The notes under the pieces are model-generated. The model ran no database searches. It had not been told where the DNA came from and was given only the letters and a program-made list of their open reading frames with translations. From the NCBI GenBank assembly GCA_001683825.1, contig LXTR01000012.1:1-64000 (forward strand): 64,000 bases of DNA. Reading direction: 5' to 3'. This stretch comes from Flavobacteriaceae bacterium CP2B (GTDB lineage Bacteria; Bacteroidota; Bacteroidia; Flavobacteriales; Flavobacteriaceae). This document shows, piece after piece, positions 26,090 through 34,403 of this stretch. Position numbers and translations under genes: made by a program. Numbering within the stretch: the stretch's first letter is position 1; the number at the start of each line of letters is the position of its first letter.

Positions 26090-26512
26090 TTAATTGTTCA
26101 GCAGCGCTTCGGCCTGCGCGATGCTGTTTTCAATTTGTTCCCGTAGCGCCCTGACTTTTTGCTCTTCCTCATCGAGCCACTTCTGTTTTTCTTCACTCAG
26201 GGCCTTGCCCTCCATTATCTCCTCAGAATCAAAGCGGTTGCCAAACCCCTGCATCCAATCCATCATGGCCTTGTGCGATGCCTGCAAATCTTTCATGGCT
26301 TTTTCGTAAGCCTGCCCGGTTGCGGTAGAATCAACCATGGGTTTTAACTCCCCCACCAATTTGCCGATAGTACTCATCCTGGGCATTACCTCATCGTGAA
26401 TGGCCATTACTTCTTGCATCTGATTCGCCGATTCCGCCGATTTTTTCTCATCCTTGCAACCCAGCACCAGGGCACTGGCTGCGATGATCACTATAAACCA
26501 TATCTTTTTCAT
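26090..26512 (-). CDS. Small helical lipoprotein of unknown function
   Basis: 140 residues. The signal ends in the lipobox LVLGC (C19). The mature part is predicted almost wholly helical with heptad-like stretches (residues 25-80 and 100-138) rich in Glu, Lys and Gln, so a coiled-coil helical bundle is likely. I do not recognise the family beyond similar short flavobacterial lipoproteins. It ends 14 bp from the convergent dehydratase gene. Confidence 0.75.
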   Translation of the reverse strand: MKKIWFIVIIAASALVLGCKDEKKSAESANQMQEVMAIHDEVMPRMSTIGKLVGELKPMVDSTATGQAYEKAMKDLQASHKAMMDWMQGFGNRFDSEEIMEGKALSEEKQKWLDEEEQKVRALREQIENSIAQAEALLNN

Positions 26513-26661
26513 GGATCCGTTTTAATATTCCAGGCATAAAAATACAAATTCTACCGCCATTGCCGCTGCAGAATTTTTGTGCGTGCTCAAAGTGCTCAAT
26601 AGGCGGGGGCCACGTTTCAGAATGCCTCCTGCTGCCATACGTCTCTGGGGTGCCCGGGGGC
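26513..26661. other. Intergenic gap upstream of the lipoprotein gene
   Basis: 150 bp. It carries CAGGCATAAAAATACAAATT close to the lipoprotein start (probable promoter on the minus strand). I see no gene or repeat in the rest. Confidence 0.35.
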
Positions 26662-28095
26662 CTAATCGGTTTTTTCAACCGGGTTGGCCTGGGTGTCGTA
26701 GTAGATGACCGGAAGGGCCTTGCCCTTATACCTTATGGCCTCCAAGCCTGGCAAAACCTCACTCCCTTTGCCAGCCACCACCAGTCGGGTCTTTCCTGAT
26801 TTGATATACTTCCCGGCAGCCTCCTGTACCTCTTCCAAGGTAACGGCATTCAACCGTTCCAGGTAGGTTGTGTAGAAATCCGCGGGGAGGTCCTCGGTTT
26901 CAATGTTGAGGGCATATCGGGCTACGGTTTCCGGCTTTTCGAGGGCCATGACAAAAGAGCCGGTATATTCGGCCTTGGCGTTGTTGAGTTCTTCCTCGGT
27001 AATGGTCGGCAGGTTAATGCTGTCCAGTTCCTGAAGGATCTGTACCACGGCACTGTCGGTCACGGCGTTGCGAACACTGGTCAGCGCCCTGAAGGTAGCG
27101 GGGGCGTACTTGTCATTCCCCAGGCTGCTGTATGCATAATAGGCATAACCTTTGTCTTCGCGGATATTCTGGTTTAACCGGCCCTGGAAGCCGCCTCCGA
27201 TGATCCGGTTGGCCAAAAGGGCAGAAAGGTAATCGGCATCCTTCATTTTCAGGTCGACCAGGTTGACCGCCCGGATCTCCGATTGTACGGCATTGGGCAT
27301 ATCCACAAAATTTACCTGGGTATACTGCACATCGGAGGGTCGGGAAAAACTGAAGGTAGGGGGTACCGCCCGGGTCCAGGAAGTAAAATAACGCGCCACC
27401 AAATCCTGCACTTCCTCCAAAGAGGTATCTCCTATGACCACCAGGTAGGCATTGGCAGGGACAAAATAATCCCTGTAAAATTGTTCAACATCGGCCAGGG
27501 TTACCCGGCTAACGCTTTCTTCTGTGATAAACTCCCCATAGGGGTGCCGTTTGCCATAAGCCAGGGCTGCCTGCAGCCTGTCGGCAATAGCGCCCACATC
27601 TTTTTCCTGGTTTTTGAGCGATGTCAGCAATCGCGCCTTTTCGGTTTCAAAATCGGCCTCCGTGAAATTGGGGTTGATGGCCGCATCGGCCATTAGTTCC
27701 ACAATCCGCGGGAAGTATTTGGTCAGGGACCGGGCAGTGGCATTCTGGGCCCCGAACTGAATACTGGCACCGAGAAAATCCACCTCCTCATAGAAATCGT
27801 TTTTAGCAATGTTCTTCGAGCCATTGCCCAGCAACCTTCCGGTTAGCGTGGCCAGCCCGGCCTTGTCCCCCTCAAATATAGGGGCATTGTCCAGGATCAG
27901 GTAGGCAGAGACCCTGGGGAGTTTATGATCCGCTACCACCATGACCTTTAAACCGCTTTGCAGCGCAAAGGTTTCAGGGCTCCGCAATTGAATTTCAGGG
28001 GGTGGTCCCGGCTTTGGCATGGCCGAGCGATCTATTTGCGCCTGCAGCGAAAGTGCAAATACCAGGAGGGGAATTAAACATAAAGGGGTTTTCAT
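26662..28095 (-). CDS. M16 family peptidase homologue lacking the zinc motif
   Basis: 477 residues with a signal peptide (ends LSLQAQ). Two M16 halves are visible, the second with the GGGFQGRLNQNIREDKGYAYYAYS pattern. The position where HxxEH should stand reads GLATLTGRLLGNG, so the zinc ligands are absent. It is the partner of the active M16 gene 6 bp upstream, as in heterodimeric M16 enzymes such as mitochondrial processing peptidase, where the inactive subunit helps bind substrate. It is periplasmic. Confidence 0.88.
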   Translation of the reverse strand: MKTPLCLIPLLVFALSLQAQIDRSAMPKPGPPPEIQLRSPETFALQSGLKVMVVADHKLPRVSAYLILDNAPIFEGDKAGLATLTGRLLGNGSKNIAKNDFYEEVDFLGASIQFGAQNATARSLTKYFPRIVELMADAAINPNFTEADFETEKARLLTSLKNQEKDVGAIADRLQAALAYGKRHPYGEFITEESVSRVTLADVEQFYRDYFVPANAYLVVIGDTSLEEVQDLVARYFTSWTRAVPPTFSFSRPSDVQYTQVNFVDMPNAVQSEIRAVNLVDLKMKDADYLSALLANRIIGGGFQGRLNQNIREDKGYAYYAYSSLGNDKYAPATFRALTSVRNAVTDSAVVQILQELDSINLPTITEEELNNAKAEYTGSFVMALEKPETVARYALNIETEDLPADFYTTYLERLNAVTLEEVQEAAGKYIKSGKTRLVVAGKGSEVLPGLEAIRYKGKALPVIYYDTQANPVEKTD

Positions 28096-28101
28096 GGCCG
28101 A

Positions 28102-29424
28102 TTAATTTTGTGCGGGTTCTTCAGGCATATATCGCAATTCCAGGCGTTGTTCCGGTTTCAGGTACCGATTGGCAACCTCCCGGATTTCCTCCCGGGTGAT
28201 AGAGCGGTATACCTCAATCTCCTTGTTGATGAGGTTGGTTTCCCCATAAAGCGTGTAGTAGGTGGCCAAAGATCCGGCAATGCCTTCCAGGTTGCTGTTG
28301 GCGTTCACAAAACGCGTTTCCATAATATTCTGCAGTTTTTGGAAGTCCCGTTCTGTGATCAGTTGATCGCGTACCAGCCCGATCTCCTCTTCTATTTCCA
28401 CAAAAAGCGTGTCCAGGGGGATGGCCCCCAGGGGCAGGGCATACACCTGGTATAACCCATAGTCCTCCAGCCCGGAGTAGTAGGAACCCACCTGCAACGC
28501 CAGTTTCTTTTCGTCGACCATTTTCCTGTAGAGTTTGGAACTCTTGCCGTCACTCAGGTAGGTAGCGATCATATCGAGAACGTAGGAATCCCGTTGCTTC
28601 ACCCCAGGGGTCCTGTAGGCGAAAACTGCCGCGGGGATCTGGATATTGGGATCGTATGCCACCTCCTTCAACGGGGTGGTAATGGGCGTTTCTTTAGGAT
28701 TGTCCCTTTGAATTTTCTCACTTCGGGGGATGGGGCCAAAATAGTCGCCAATCAACTTTTTGGCAAGGTCCTTTTCAAAATTCCCGGCCACGATAAGGAC
28801 CGCGTTGTTGGGCATATAATACGTTTCCTTGTAATCCAGGAATTCCTGCAGGGAGGCGGCGTTCAGGTCCTCCATATACCCTATGTTCGGGTCCTTGTAG
28901 GGGTGTGCCCGGTAGAGGTGTTTGGCCACGGTGAAATTCAGCTTGCCGTAGGGGGCATTGTCATAACGCATCCGCCGTTCTTCCTTTACGACTTCCTTTT
29001 GGGTGTCTACCCCTTTTTGATCGATCACCGGGTGCAGCATACGTTCAGATTCCATCCAAAGGCCCAGTTCAAGGTTGTTGGAAGGAAAGATTTCGTAATA
29101 GTAGGTTACGTCCGGGGAGGTATACGCATTAACCTGCCCACCGTGGGAAGAGACAATTTTAAACCATTCCCCCTTTTTTATATGCTGGGTACCTTCAAAC
29201 AGGAGGTGTTCAAAAAAATGGGCGAAGCCGGTCCGGCCCTCGGCCCGGTCCTTACCGCCCACATGATACATGACCGAAGTGATTACGATGGGCGCAGCAT
29301 CATCCTGGTGCAGTATCACATGAAGCCCGTTCTCCAGGTTGTACTCCTCATAGACCACTTCCTGGGCAGGAAGGGCCATGGTAGTGCACAGGAAGAGCAG
29401 GCTGTAGGAAATTACGCTTTTCAT
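28102..29424 (-). CDS. M16 family zinc metallopeptidase, active subunit
   Basis: About 440 residues with a signal peptide (ends MALPAQ). The inverted zinc motif H-F-F-E-H in FAHFFEHLLFEGT and the downstream glutamate region are present, so it is catalytically competent. The second half has the substrate-binding R/Y loop region. The ATG at 29424 begins the signal peptide; 8 residues of possible upstream extension are unconvincing. Transcribed with the inactive homologue downstream (6-bp gap). Confidence 0.9.
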   Translation of the reverse strand: MKSVISYSLLFLCTTMALPAQEVVYEEYNLENGLHVILHQDDAAPIVITSVMYHVGGKDRAEGRTGFAHFFEHLLFEGTQHIKKGEWFKIVSSHGGQVNAYTSPDVTYYYEIFPSNNLELGLWMESERMLHPVIDQKGVDTQKEVVKEERRMRYDNAPYGKLNFTVAKHLYRAHPYKDPNIGYMEDLNAASLQEFLDYKETYYMPNNAVLIVAGNFEKDLAKKLIGDYFGPIPRSEKIQRDNPKETPITTPLKEVAYDPNIQIPAAVFAYRTPGVKQRDSYVLDMIATYLSDGKSSKLYRKMVDEKKLALQVGSYYSGLEDYGLYQVYALPLGAIPLDTLFVEIEEEIGLVRDQLITERDFQKLQNIMETRFVNANSNLEGIAGSLATYYTLYGETNLINKEIEVYRSITREEIREVANRYLKPEQRLELRYMPEEPAQN

Positions 29425-29607
29425 GGTGTTGTGTTTATAAAGATACACGTCGCGTACAATTGGTATGCCCCGCAGGTGTTATGTTACACGAATTTAATTT
29501 TTTTAGGGCGCAGCCGAAGAAAATGGAGCTTGTTTAACATGATTTTATGGGATAATGGATCAATATTCTTACCTTTATTCCAAAGCAACGGATAAACCTG
29601 ATACTCC
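29425..29607. other. Divergent promoter gap
   Basis: 180 bp between the M16 operon and the DUF4199 gene, A/T-rich near both starts. ATTCTTACCTTTATTCC just before 29608 resembles a degenerate -7 box. There are no genes here. Confidence 0.35.
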
Positions 29608-30063
29608 ATGAAGCTATTTTCTCTTCCCATCCGGTTTGGTATAGCCACGAGCGGTAGCCTTATCGCCTATTTTTTGATCCTTTCGCTTTTTGGCTTGCAT
29701 ACCAACGTATTTTTCAGCCTGTTTAATGGGGTGATTACCGGGTTTGGGATTTACGAATCCATCAAGTACCGCCGGCTGGAGTTGAAAGAGCATTTTAATT
29801 ACGGCAAGGGTTTTACAGCGGGCATCGTAACCGGCTTTTTGGCCACCCTCATCTTTACATTGTTCTTTGCACTCTATGCCACGGAGGTCAACCCTGATTT
29901 CCTGCAACAATTGGCTTCACGGTGGTTCAACGAATTCAGGAATTTTGAAGGGATCGTATTCTTTACAGTGGCTATCATGGGCTTTGCGACCTCCCTGGTG
30001 CTGACCTTGTCCTTTATGCAGCTTTTCAAGTCTTCCAGAAACATGAGCAAAAAGGAAGCGTAA
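29608..30063 (+). CDS. DUF4199 membrane protein
   Basis: 151 residues with about four transmembrane helices: two at the N-terminus, one at about 70-95 following the GKGFTAGIVTGFLATL signature, and one near 120. The TAGI...G pattern and length fit DUF4199, a Bacteroidota family of unknown function often found near undecaprenyl-phosphate glycosyltransferases. No enzyme motif is visible. Monocistronic. Confidence 0.8.
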   Translation: MKLFSLPIRFGIATSGSLIAYFLILSLFGLHTNVFFSLFNGVITGFGIYESIKYRRLELKEHFNYGKGFTAGIVTGFLATLIFTLFFALYATEVNPDFLQQLASRWFNEFRNFEGIVFFTVAIMGFATSLVLTLSFMQLFKSSRNMSKKEA

Positions 30064-30103
30064 ATTCCTTGTAAAAAGCGCTTGCTAATTCCCGATTTAG
30101 GAC

Positions 30104-30111
30104 TATATTTG
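30104..30111 (+). promoter_or_regulatory. Promoter of rplU-rpmA
   Basis: TATATTTG (-7) with GCTTGC about 20 bp upstream as -33. Transcription would start near 30116, exactly at the structured leader. Confidence 0.65.
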
Positions 30112-30115
30112 CACC

Positions 30116-30168
30116 CGCCTTTGCAACAGCTGTTGCCAATGGGGCCAGATCCCAGGGAAACAAAGGCG
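30116..30168 (+). promoter_or_regulatory. Structured 5' leader of rplU (candidate ribosomal protein leader)
   Basis: CGCCTTTG (30116-30123) pairs perfectly with CAAAGGCG (30161-30168). Between them are a perfect palindrome GCAACAGCTGTTGC (30123-30136) and a GGG/CCC hairpin (30142-30153). This gives a closed three-helix junction at the start of the message, as in autoregulatory ribosomal protein leaders. Binding by L21 is an inference. Confidence 0.6.
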
Positions 30169-30196
30169 CTTATAATAATTTATTAATACACAAGCT

Positions 30197-30730
30197 ATGT
30201 ATGCAATTGTAGAGATAGCAGGGCAGCAATTCAAAGTTGCGAAAGACCAGAAAGTGTATGTTCACCGGTTGCAGGAGGAAGAAGGAAACAAAGTGACCTT
30301 CGATAACGTTCTCCTGCTCGAAGATGGAGCGAACATCACTGTAGGCGCCCCGGCTATAGACGGCGCGGCTGTAGAGGCCAAGATCGTAAAGCACCTGAAG
30401 GGTGACAAGGTGATCGTCTTCAAGAAGAAAAGGCGAAAAGGGTACAAGAAGAAAAATGGCCACAGGCAATACCTGACCGAACTCCTTATCGAGGGGATTG
30501 TAGCCAAGGGCGCCAAGAAATCGGCTCCTGCCAAAGCGGAAAGTGCCGCACCCAAGAAAGCCGAGGCCCCGGCAGCAAAAGCCGAGACAAAAGCCAAAGC
30601 GGGCAAGGCTCCTGCCCAGGACCTGAGCAAGAACACCGTGGCAGAGTTAAAGGAAATGGCCAAGGCCAAAGGCATTGATGGCTATTCTTCCATGAAGAAA
30701 GCCGAGTTGATTGCCGCATTGAGCAAATAA
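30197..30730 (+). CDS. rplU: Ribosomal protein bL21 with C-terminal extension
   Basis: 177 residues, much longer than the usual 103 or so. Residues 1-105 are standard L21 ([18 protein letters not shown], then [16 protein letters not shown]). A linker of Ala/Lys repeats spans about 106-140. The last 35 residues ([15 protein letters not shown] and [13 protein letters not shown]) resemble a SAP/Rho N-terminal-like helix-extended fold that binds nucleic acid. Cotranscribed with rpmA 50 bp downstream. Confidence 0.95.
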   Translation: MYAIVEIAGQQFKVAKDQKVYVHRLQEEEGNKVTFDNVLLLEDGANITVGAPAIDGAAVEAKIVKHLKGDKVIVFKKKRRKGYKKKNGHRQYLTELLIEGIVAKGAKKSAPAKAESAAPKKAEAPAAKAETKAKAGKAPAQDLSKNTVAELKEMAKAKGIDGYSSMKKAELIAALSK

Positions 30731-30780
30731 ATAGTACAAAGTAGAACGAGGCCCGTTGCGGGCGATAAAATTGAAATATC

Positions 30781-31041
30781 ATGGCACATAAAAAAGGTGT
30801 AGGTAGTTCCAAAAACGGCCGGGAGTCGGAATCGAAACGTCTGGGGGTGAAAATCTTCGGCGGGCAGGCGGCTACAGCCGGGAACATCATCGTGAGGCAA
30901 AGGGGAACCAAGCATAACCCCGGTGAGAATGTGTATGCCGGTAAGGACCATACCCTTCATGCCCGTGTGGATGGCATTGTAAAGTTTGAAAAGAAGGCTG
31001 GTGGGAAGTCTTATGTTTCCATAGAGCCCTTCCAGGCATAA
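30781..31041 (+). CDS. rpmA: Ribosomal protein bL27
   Basis: 86 residues. [18 protein letters not shown] opens the chain as in nearly all L27 proteins, with [24 protein letters not shown] later. It starts directly at the mature-like MAHKKG, so it has no Firmicute-type N-terminal cleavage extension. It lies near the peptidyl-transferase centre. Second gene of the rplU-rpmA operon. Confidence 0.96.
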   Translation: MAHKKGVGSSKNGRESESKRLGVKIFGGQAATAGNIIVRQRGTKHNPGENVYAGKDHTLHARVDGIVKFEKKAGGKSYVSIEPFQA

Positions 31042-31067
31042 TCCCTTTTCAGGCAAAACATATACAG

Positions 31068-31096
31068 CCCTTCCGGTTCCGGGGGGGTTTTTTTTT
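31068..31096 (+). terminator. Terminator of rplU-rpmA
   Basis: CCCTTCCGG and CCGGGGGGG form a nine-pair stem with two G-U pairs, followed by nine T, 27 bp after rpmA. Confidence 0.75.
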
Positions 31097-31169
31097 GCCC
31101 GCTGCCCACCCGGCTGTTCATATAACGTAATCTTAAGGATTAGATAACCCGCCATGGGCGGATCTTTAG

Positions 31170-31177
31170 CATCTTTG
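31170..31177 (+). promoter_or_regulatory. -7 box of the candidate small RNA
   Basis: CATCTTTG, one base off consensus, after a GC palindrome CCCGCCATGGGCGG at 31148-31161. No gene starts downstream on this strand before the terminator. Confidence 0.45.
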
Positions 31178-31179
31178 CG

Positions 31180-31260
31180 GTAATCCCATCTGAGTTCATT
31201 TTTGAGTTTATTTGAGTTAGTTTAGTCGAAAAACCGATATGTTTCATATCGGTTTTGTCT
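31180..31260 (+). ncRNA. Candidate small RNA with three TGAGTT repeats and a terminator
   Basis: A stretch of about 80 nt starts just after a -7 box and ends in a perfect 12-bp hairpin, AAAACCGATATG / CATATCGGTTTT (31230-31256), closed by a 3-nt loop and T-rich. Before the hairpin TGAGTT occurs at 31191, 31203 and 31213 in a U-rich single-stranded context. There is no start codon with a meaningful frame. It does not match a family I know. It lies between rpmA and the convergent ahcY gene. Confidence 0.5.
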
Positions 31261-31375
31261 ATTTATGCAAGTACCCCGTGGCACGGTGTATTTGGGTGGC
31301 TTGATGCTTCCCCGGATTGCAGGGAAGCCTTGTGCAGGAAAGGGAAGGGTACCCGATGGGGAGAATGTAAAACCG

Positions 31376-31407
31376 AAAAAGCCCGGGCTGTTGCGCCCGG
31401 GCTTTTT
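31376..31407 (-). terminator. Terminator of ahcY
   Basis: AAAAAGCCCGGGC and GCCCGGGCTTTTT form a perfect 13-bp stem with a 6-nt loop, 25 bp beyond the ahcY stop. It is symmetrical, so it works in both directions. The 31261-31375 stretch before it holds nothing I recognise. Confidence 0.9.
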
Positions 31408-31431
31408 GTAAAAAGGATATTTCTAAAGCGG

Positions 31432-32748
31432 TTAATACCGATAATACTCCGGTTTAAAGGGCCCTTTTGGCTCCACACCGATATATTCTGCCTGGTCTTC
31501 CCGAAGTTCGGTAAGTTCCACGCCAAGGCGTTCCAGGTGCAGTTTCGCCACCTTTTCATCCAGGTGCTTGGGCAAGGTGTATACCTTGTTTTCGTATTTG
31601 TCGCTATATTTCCACAATTCTATTTGTGCCAGGGTCTGGTTGGTAAAGGAATTGCTCATCACAAAACTGGGGTGGCCGGTGGCACAGCCCAGGTTTACCA
31701 GGCGCCCTTCCGCCAGTACAATGATATCCTTGCCGTCCAGGGTGTATTTGTCTACCTGGGGCTTGATCTCATCTTTGGTGTGCCCGTAATTTTCGTTCAA
31801 CCACGCCATGTCGATCTCGTTGTCGAAATGCCCGATATTGCAAACGATGGCCTTGTCGCGCATCGCCCGGAAATGGTCCTGGCAAATAATATCCTTGTTG
31901 CCCGTGGCCGTACAGATAATATCGGCATTGGCTACAACGGTTTCAAGCCTTTTTACTTCAAAGCCGTCCATCGCGGCCTGCAGGGCGCAAATAGGATCAA
32001 TTTCGGTAACGGTAACAATCGCACCGGCCCCCCTGAAAGAAGCCGCCGTACCTTTGCCCACGTCGCCATAACCGGCAACGACCACCCTTTTTCCGGCCAG
32101 CATGGTATCCGTAGCCCTGCGAATGGCGTCTACCGCACTCTCACGGCATCCATATTTATTGTCGAATTTGGATTTGGTCACGGAGTCGTTCACATTAAAG
32201 GCAGGCATGGGAAGCGTTCCCTTTTTGAAACGTTGGTACAGCCGGTTCACTCCCGTAGTGGTTTCCTCTGAAAGCCCACGGATACCGGCGGTAAGTTCCG
32301 GATATTCGTCCAGGACCATATTGGTAAGGTCGCCCCCATCGTCCAGGATCATGTTAAGGGGCTTTCGCTCTTCCCCGAAAAACAAAGTCTGTTCTATGCA
32401 CCAGTCAAATTCCTTTTCCGTCATCCCCTTCCAGGCATAGACCGGGATACCCGCGGCGGCTATGGCCGCGGCCGCGTGGTCCTGGGTGGAAAATATGTTG
32501 CAGGAACTCCAGGTAACCTCGGCACCCAGTGCCACCAGTGTTTCGATCAGGACTGCGGTCTGTATGGTCATGTGCAGGCAGCCGGCTATTCGCGCCCCTT
32601 TCAGCGGCTGCTCTTTACCGTACTCCTCACGGAGGGCCATAAGGCCTGGCATTTCTGCCTCAGCCAATTCAATTTCTTTCCTTCCCCAGGCCGCCAGGGA
32701 AATATCTTTTACCTTATAGGGTACATAAGGTACGGTTTTGGTACGCAT
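31432..32748 (-). CDS. ahcY: Adenosylhomocysteinase
   Basis: 438 residues. Splits S-adenosylhomocysteine to adenosine and homocysteine. Visible are the N-terminal [18 protein letters not shown], the NAD-binding [18 protein letters not shown], the [16 protein letters not shown] block holding the active-site lysine, and the C-terminal KPEYYRY that reaches into the neighbouring subunit. Full length. The upstream region has a -7 box within a set of GTACA half-sites, which may regulate it. Confidence 0.96.
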   Translation of the reverse strand: MRTKTVPYVPYKVKDISLAAWGRKEIELAEAEMPGLMALREEYGKEQPLKGARIAGCLHMTIQTAVLIETLVALGAEVTWSSCNIFSTQDHAAAAIAAAGIPVYAWKGMTEKEFDWCIEQTLFFGEERKPLNMILDDGGDLTNMVLDEYPELTAGIRGLSEETTTGVNRLYQRFKKGTLPMPAFNVNDSVTKSKFDNKYGCRESAVDAIRRATDTMLAGKRVVVAGYGDVGKGTAASFRGAGAIVTVTEIDPICALQAAMDGFEVKRLETVVANADIICTATGNKDIICQDHFRAMRDKAIVCNIGHFDNEIDMAWLNENYGHTKDEIKPQVDKYTLDGKDIIVLAEGRLVNLGCATGHPSFVMSNSFTNQTLAQIELWKYSDKYENKVYTLPKHLDEKVAKLHLERLGVELTELREDQAEYIGVEPKGPFKPEYYRY

Positions 32749-32789
32749 ATCCTTTTTTATTTTTACTTTCGTTAAACAGCTGTTTTATA

Positions 32790-32816
32790 GTACAAAAATG
32801 TACCTGCAAAGGTACA
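32790..32816. promoter_or_regulatory. Half-site cluster over the ahcY promoter
   Basis: GTACA (32790), TGTACC (32799) and GGTACA (32811) form two overlapping inverted repeats with 4- and 6-nt spacers. The second covers the minus-strand -7 box TACCTTTG (32807-32814) of ahcY. This is the arrangement of a repressor or activator site, and it also lies before the divergent phosphopantetheinyl transferase gene. Confidence 0.45.
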
Positions 32817-32833
32817 AATTACTTAAATAACCT

Positions 32834-33466
32834 ATGCCTCTTTACAAAACTATAACAGTCAGCAAAGGCATCAAAGCGTATATCTGGCAGATCACCGAAC
32901 CGGAGGAGCAACTGTCACAGGGAATCTCTTTGACGCCGCATTGCCAACAGCGGCTGGACGGGATGAAGTCTGAACTGCACCGCAGGGGATTCCTCAGTAT
33001 AAGGCACCTGATGGCAGAAGCGGGTTACGAGGACCAGGACCTCCACTACGACGCCTGGGGAAAGCCACACCTGCGGGATGGCAGGCATATTTCTATCACC
33101 CATTCCCATCATTTTACAGGGATCATCGTGAGCGACACCAAAGAAGTTGGGATCGATATAGAAATGCAGCGTGAAAAAATACTGAGGATCGCCAACAAAT
33201 TCACCCCCCTGGAGGAGTACAAGACCATCGCCAATACCGATGCCCTCATCCGCAAACTCACCATTGTCTGGGGGGCCAAGGAGTCGCTCTTTAAAATCTA
33301 TGCAAAGCAGGGCCTGAGTTTCCTGCACCATGTGGAAGTAAAGGACTTTACATTTGATGAAACCGCGACCACCGCGGAAATCCTGTTCCATGGCGACAGT
33401 TCATTCTATCAGATCCACTTCGAGGAGTTCGAGGGGTTTACCTGTGTATATGCCATAAAGCAATGA
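32834..33466 (+). CDS. 4'-phosphopantetheinyl transferase
   Basis: 210 residues, Sfp/Gsp-type. The magnesium motif VGIDIEM and the second motif WGAKESLFKIY are intact, with ISITHSHHFTG (the histidine region) before them. It transfers phosphopantetheine from CoA to carrier proteins. No carrier or synthase partner is next to it except the ketosynthase in the biotin locus 20 kb away, so the target is unknown. Divergent from ahcY. Confidence 0.85.
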   Translation: MPLYKTITVSKGIKAYIWQITEPEEQLSQGISLTPHCQQRLDGMKSELHRRGFLSIRHLMAEAGYEDQDLHYDAWGKPHLRDGRHISITHSHHFTGIIVSDTKEVGIDIEMQREKILRIANKFTPLEEYKTIANTDALIRKLTIVWGAKESLFKIYAKQGLSFLHHVEVKDFTFDETATTAEILFHGDSSFYQIHFEEFEGFTCVYAIKQ

Positions 33467-33496
33467 ACCGTGGGCCCCACAAAGATTTTTGATTTT

Positions 33497-33504
33497 TAAT
33501 TTTG
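33497..33504 (+). promoter_or_regulatory. -7 box of the thiamine transport operon
   Basis: TAATTTTG fits the consensus and precedes the TTG start of the next gene by 16 bp. No riboswitch fits in this short leader. Confidence 0.5.
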
Positions 33505-33520
33505 AAAAAGCACCAAACCC

Positions 33521-33781
33521 TTGAAAATTTCCGTTGAACTTACCCTTACCCCCCTGCAGGACGCCTTTGAACAACCTGTGGTCGATTTTATCAAAAAATT
33601 GCGGGCTTCCGGCCTTACGGTATTGGAAAACCCGCTCAGCACGCAGGTATACGGCGAATACGATGCCGTTATGTCCCTGCTGCAAAAAGAGGTCCGGGCA
33701 ACCTTTGACACTACAGACCATATCCTGCTCCATATGAAAATCGTGAAATCGGACCGCAGCGGTTATGAGCCTCATTTCTGA
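33521..33781 (+). CDS. Thiamine-binding protein (MTH1187/YkoF-like)
   Basis: 86 residues, TTG start. It matches the Thiamine_BP (PF01910) ferredoxin-like fold: LTLTPLQDAFEQPVVDFI at the start, LENPLSTQVYGEYDAVM in the middle and HILLHMKIVKSDR near the end. These small proteins bind thiamine or hydroxymethylpyrimidine. The gene overlaps the PnuC-type transporter gene by 17 bp, which supports a vitamin B1 role. Confidence 0.82.
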   Translation: MKISVELTLTPLQDAFEQPVVDFIKKLRASGLTVLENPLSTQVYGEYDAVMSLLQKEVRATFDTTDHILLHMKIVKSDRSGYEPHF

Positions 33782-34403
33782 TTGGCTTTTTGCGCAATAC
33801 CAGGACACCCCAACCCACCTGGTCGTCCTTGAAATGATTGCCGTTGTTTTTGGGTTCTTAAGTGTTTGGTATGCGAAAAGGGAAAATATCCTGGTCTTCC
33901 CAACGGGGATTATCAGTACCGGGATCTTTGTCTATATCCTCCTTATTTTTGGGTTGCTGGGCGATATGCTTATCAATGCCTACTATTTTGCCATGAGTAT
34001 CTATGGGTGGTATGTGTGGACCCGGAAAATAGACGCTACCCACTTTATCCCCATCACCCGGACCACTTCCGGGGAAAAAAAGTGGTCGGCCATCCTTTTT
34101 CTGGCAACCGTCCTCTTCGTTTGCATGGTATACCTGCTTTTTGACAAATTTGATAACTGGACCGCCTATGTCGATACACTGACCACCGCTATATTCTTTG
34201 TGGGGATGTGGCTTATGGCCAGGAAAAAGCTGGAGAACTGGACCTACTGGATCCTGGGCGATATCATCTCGGTCCCGCTGTATTTATACAAAGGCCTTAT
34301 CTTTACTTCCCTACAATACGTATTATTTACCCTTATTGCTTTCTTAGGCTACCTGGCATGGAAGAAAAACTTGAACAAAAGCCCTCAAACCTTGTTAAGG
34401 TAG
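33765..34403 (+). CDS. PnuC-family transporter, probably for thiamine (PnuT)
   Basis: 212 residues with about seven helices. PnuC hallmarks are VFPTGIISTGIFVYIL, DMLINAYYFAMSIYGWYVW and WTYWILGDIISVPLYLYKGL. PnuC proteins are facilitators for nicotinamide riboside, riboflavin (PnuX) or thiamine (PnuT). A thiamine-binding protein overlaps its start and a TPP-riboswitch receptor follows, so thiamine is the best guess. The next gene overlaps its end by 46 bp. Confidence 0.88.
   Translation: MSLISDWLFAQYQDTPTHLVVLEMIAVVFGFLSVWYAKRENILVFPTGIISTGIFVYILLIFGLLGDMLINAYYFAMSIYGWYVWTRKIDATHFIPITRTTSGEKKWSAILFLATVLFVCMVYLLFDKFDNWTAYVDTLTTAIFFVGMWLMARKKLENWTYWILGDIISVPLYLYKGLIFTSLQYVLFTLIAFLGYLAWKKNLNKSPQTLLR

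Noticed and set aside
28594-29595. Plus-strand frame of 333 codons opposite the active M16 peptidase
   Set aside because: It lies antisense to a well-supported peptidase, shows no family motif, and its composition follows from the opposite strand's codon use.
31255-32271. Plus-strand frame of 338 codons over ahcY and the small RNA terminator
   Set aside because: Runs antisense through ahcY and starts inside the hairpin; no domain seen.
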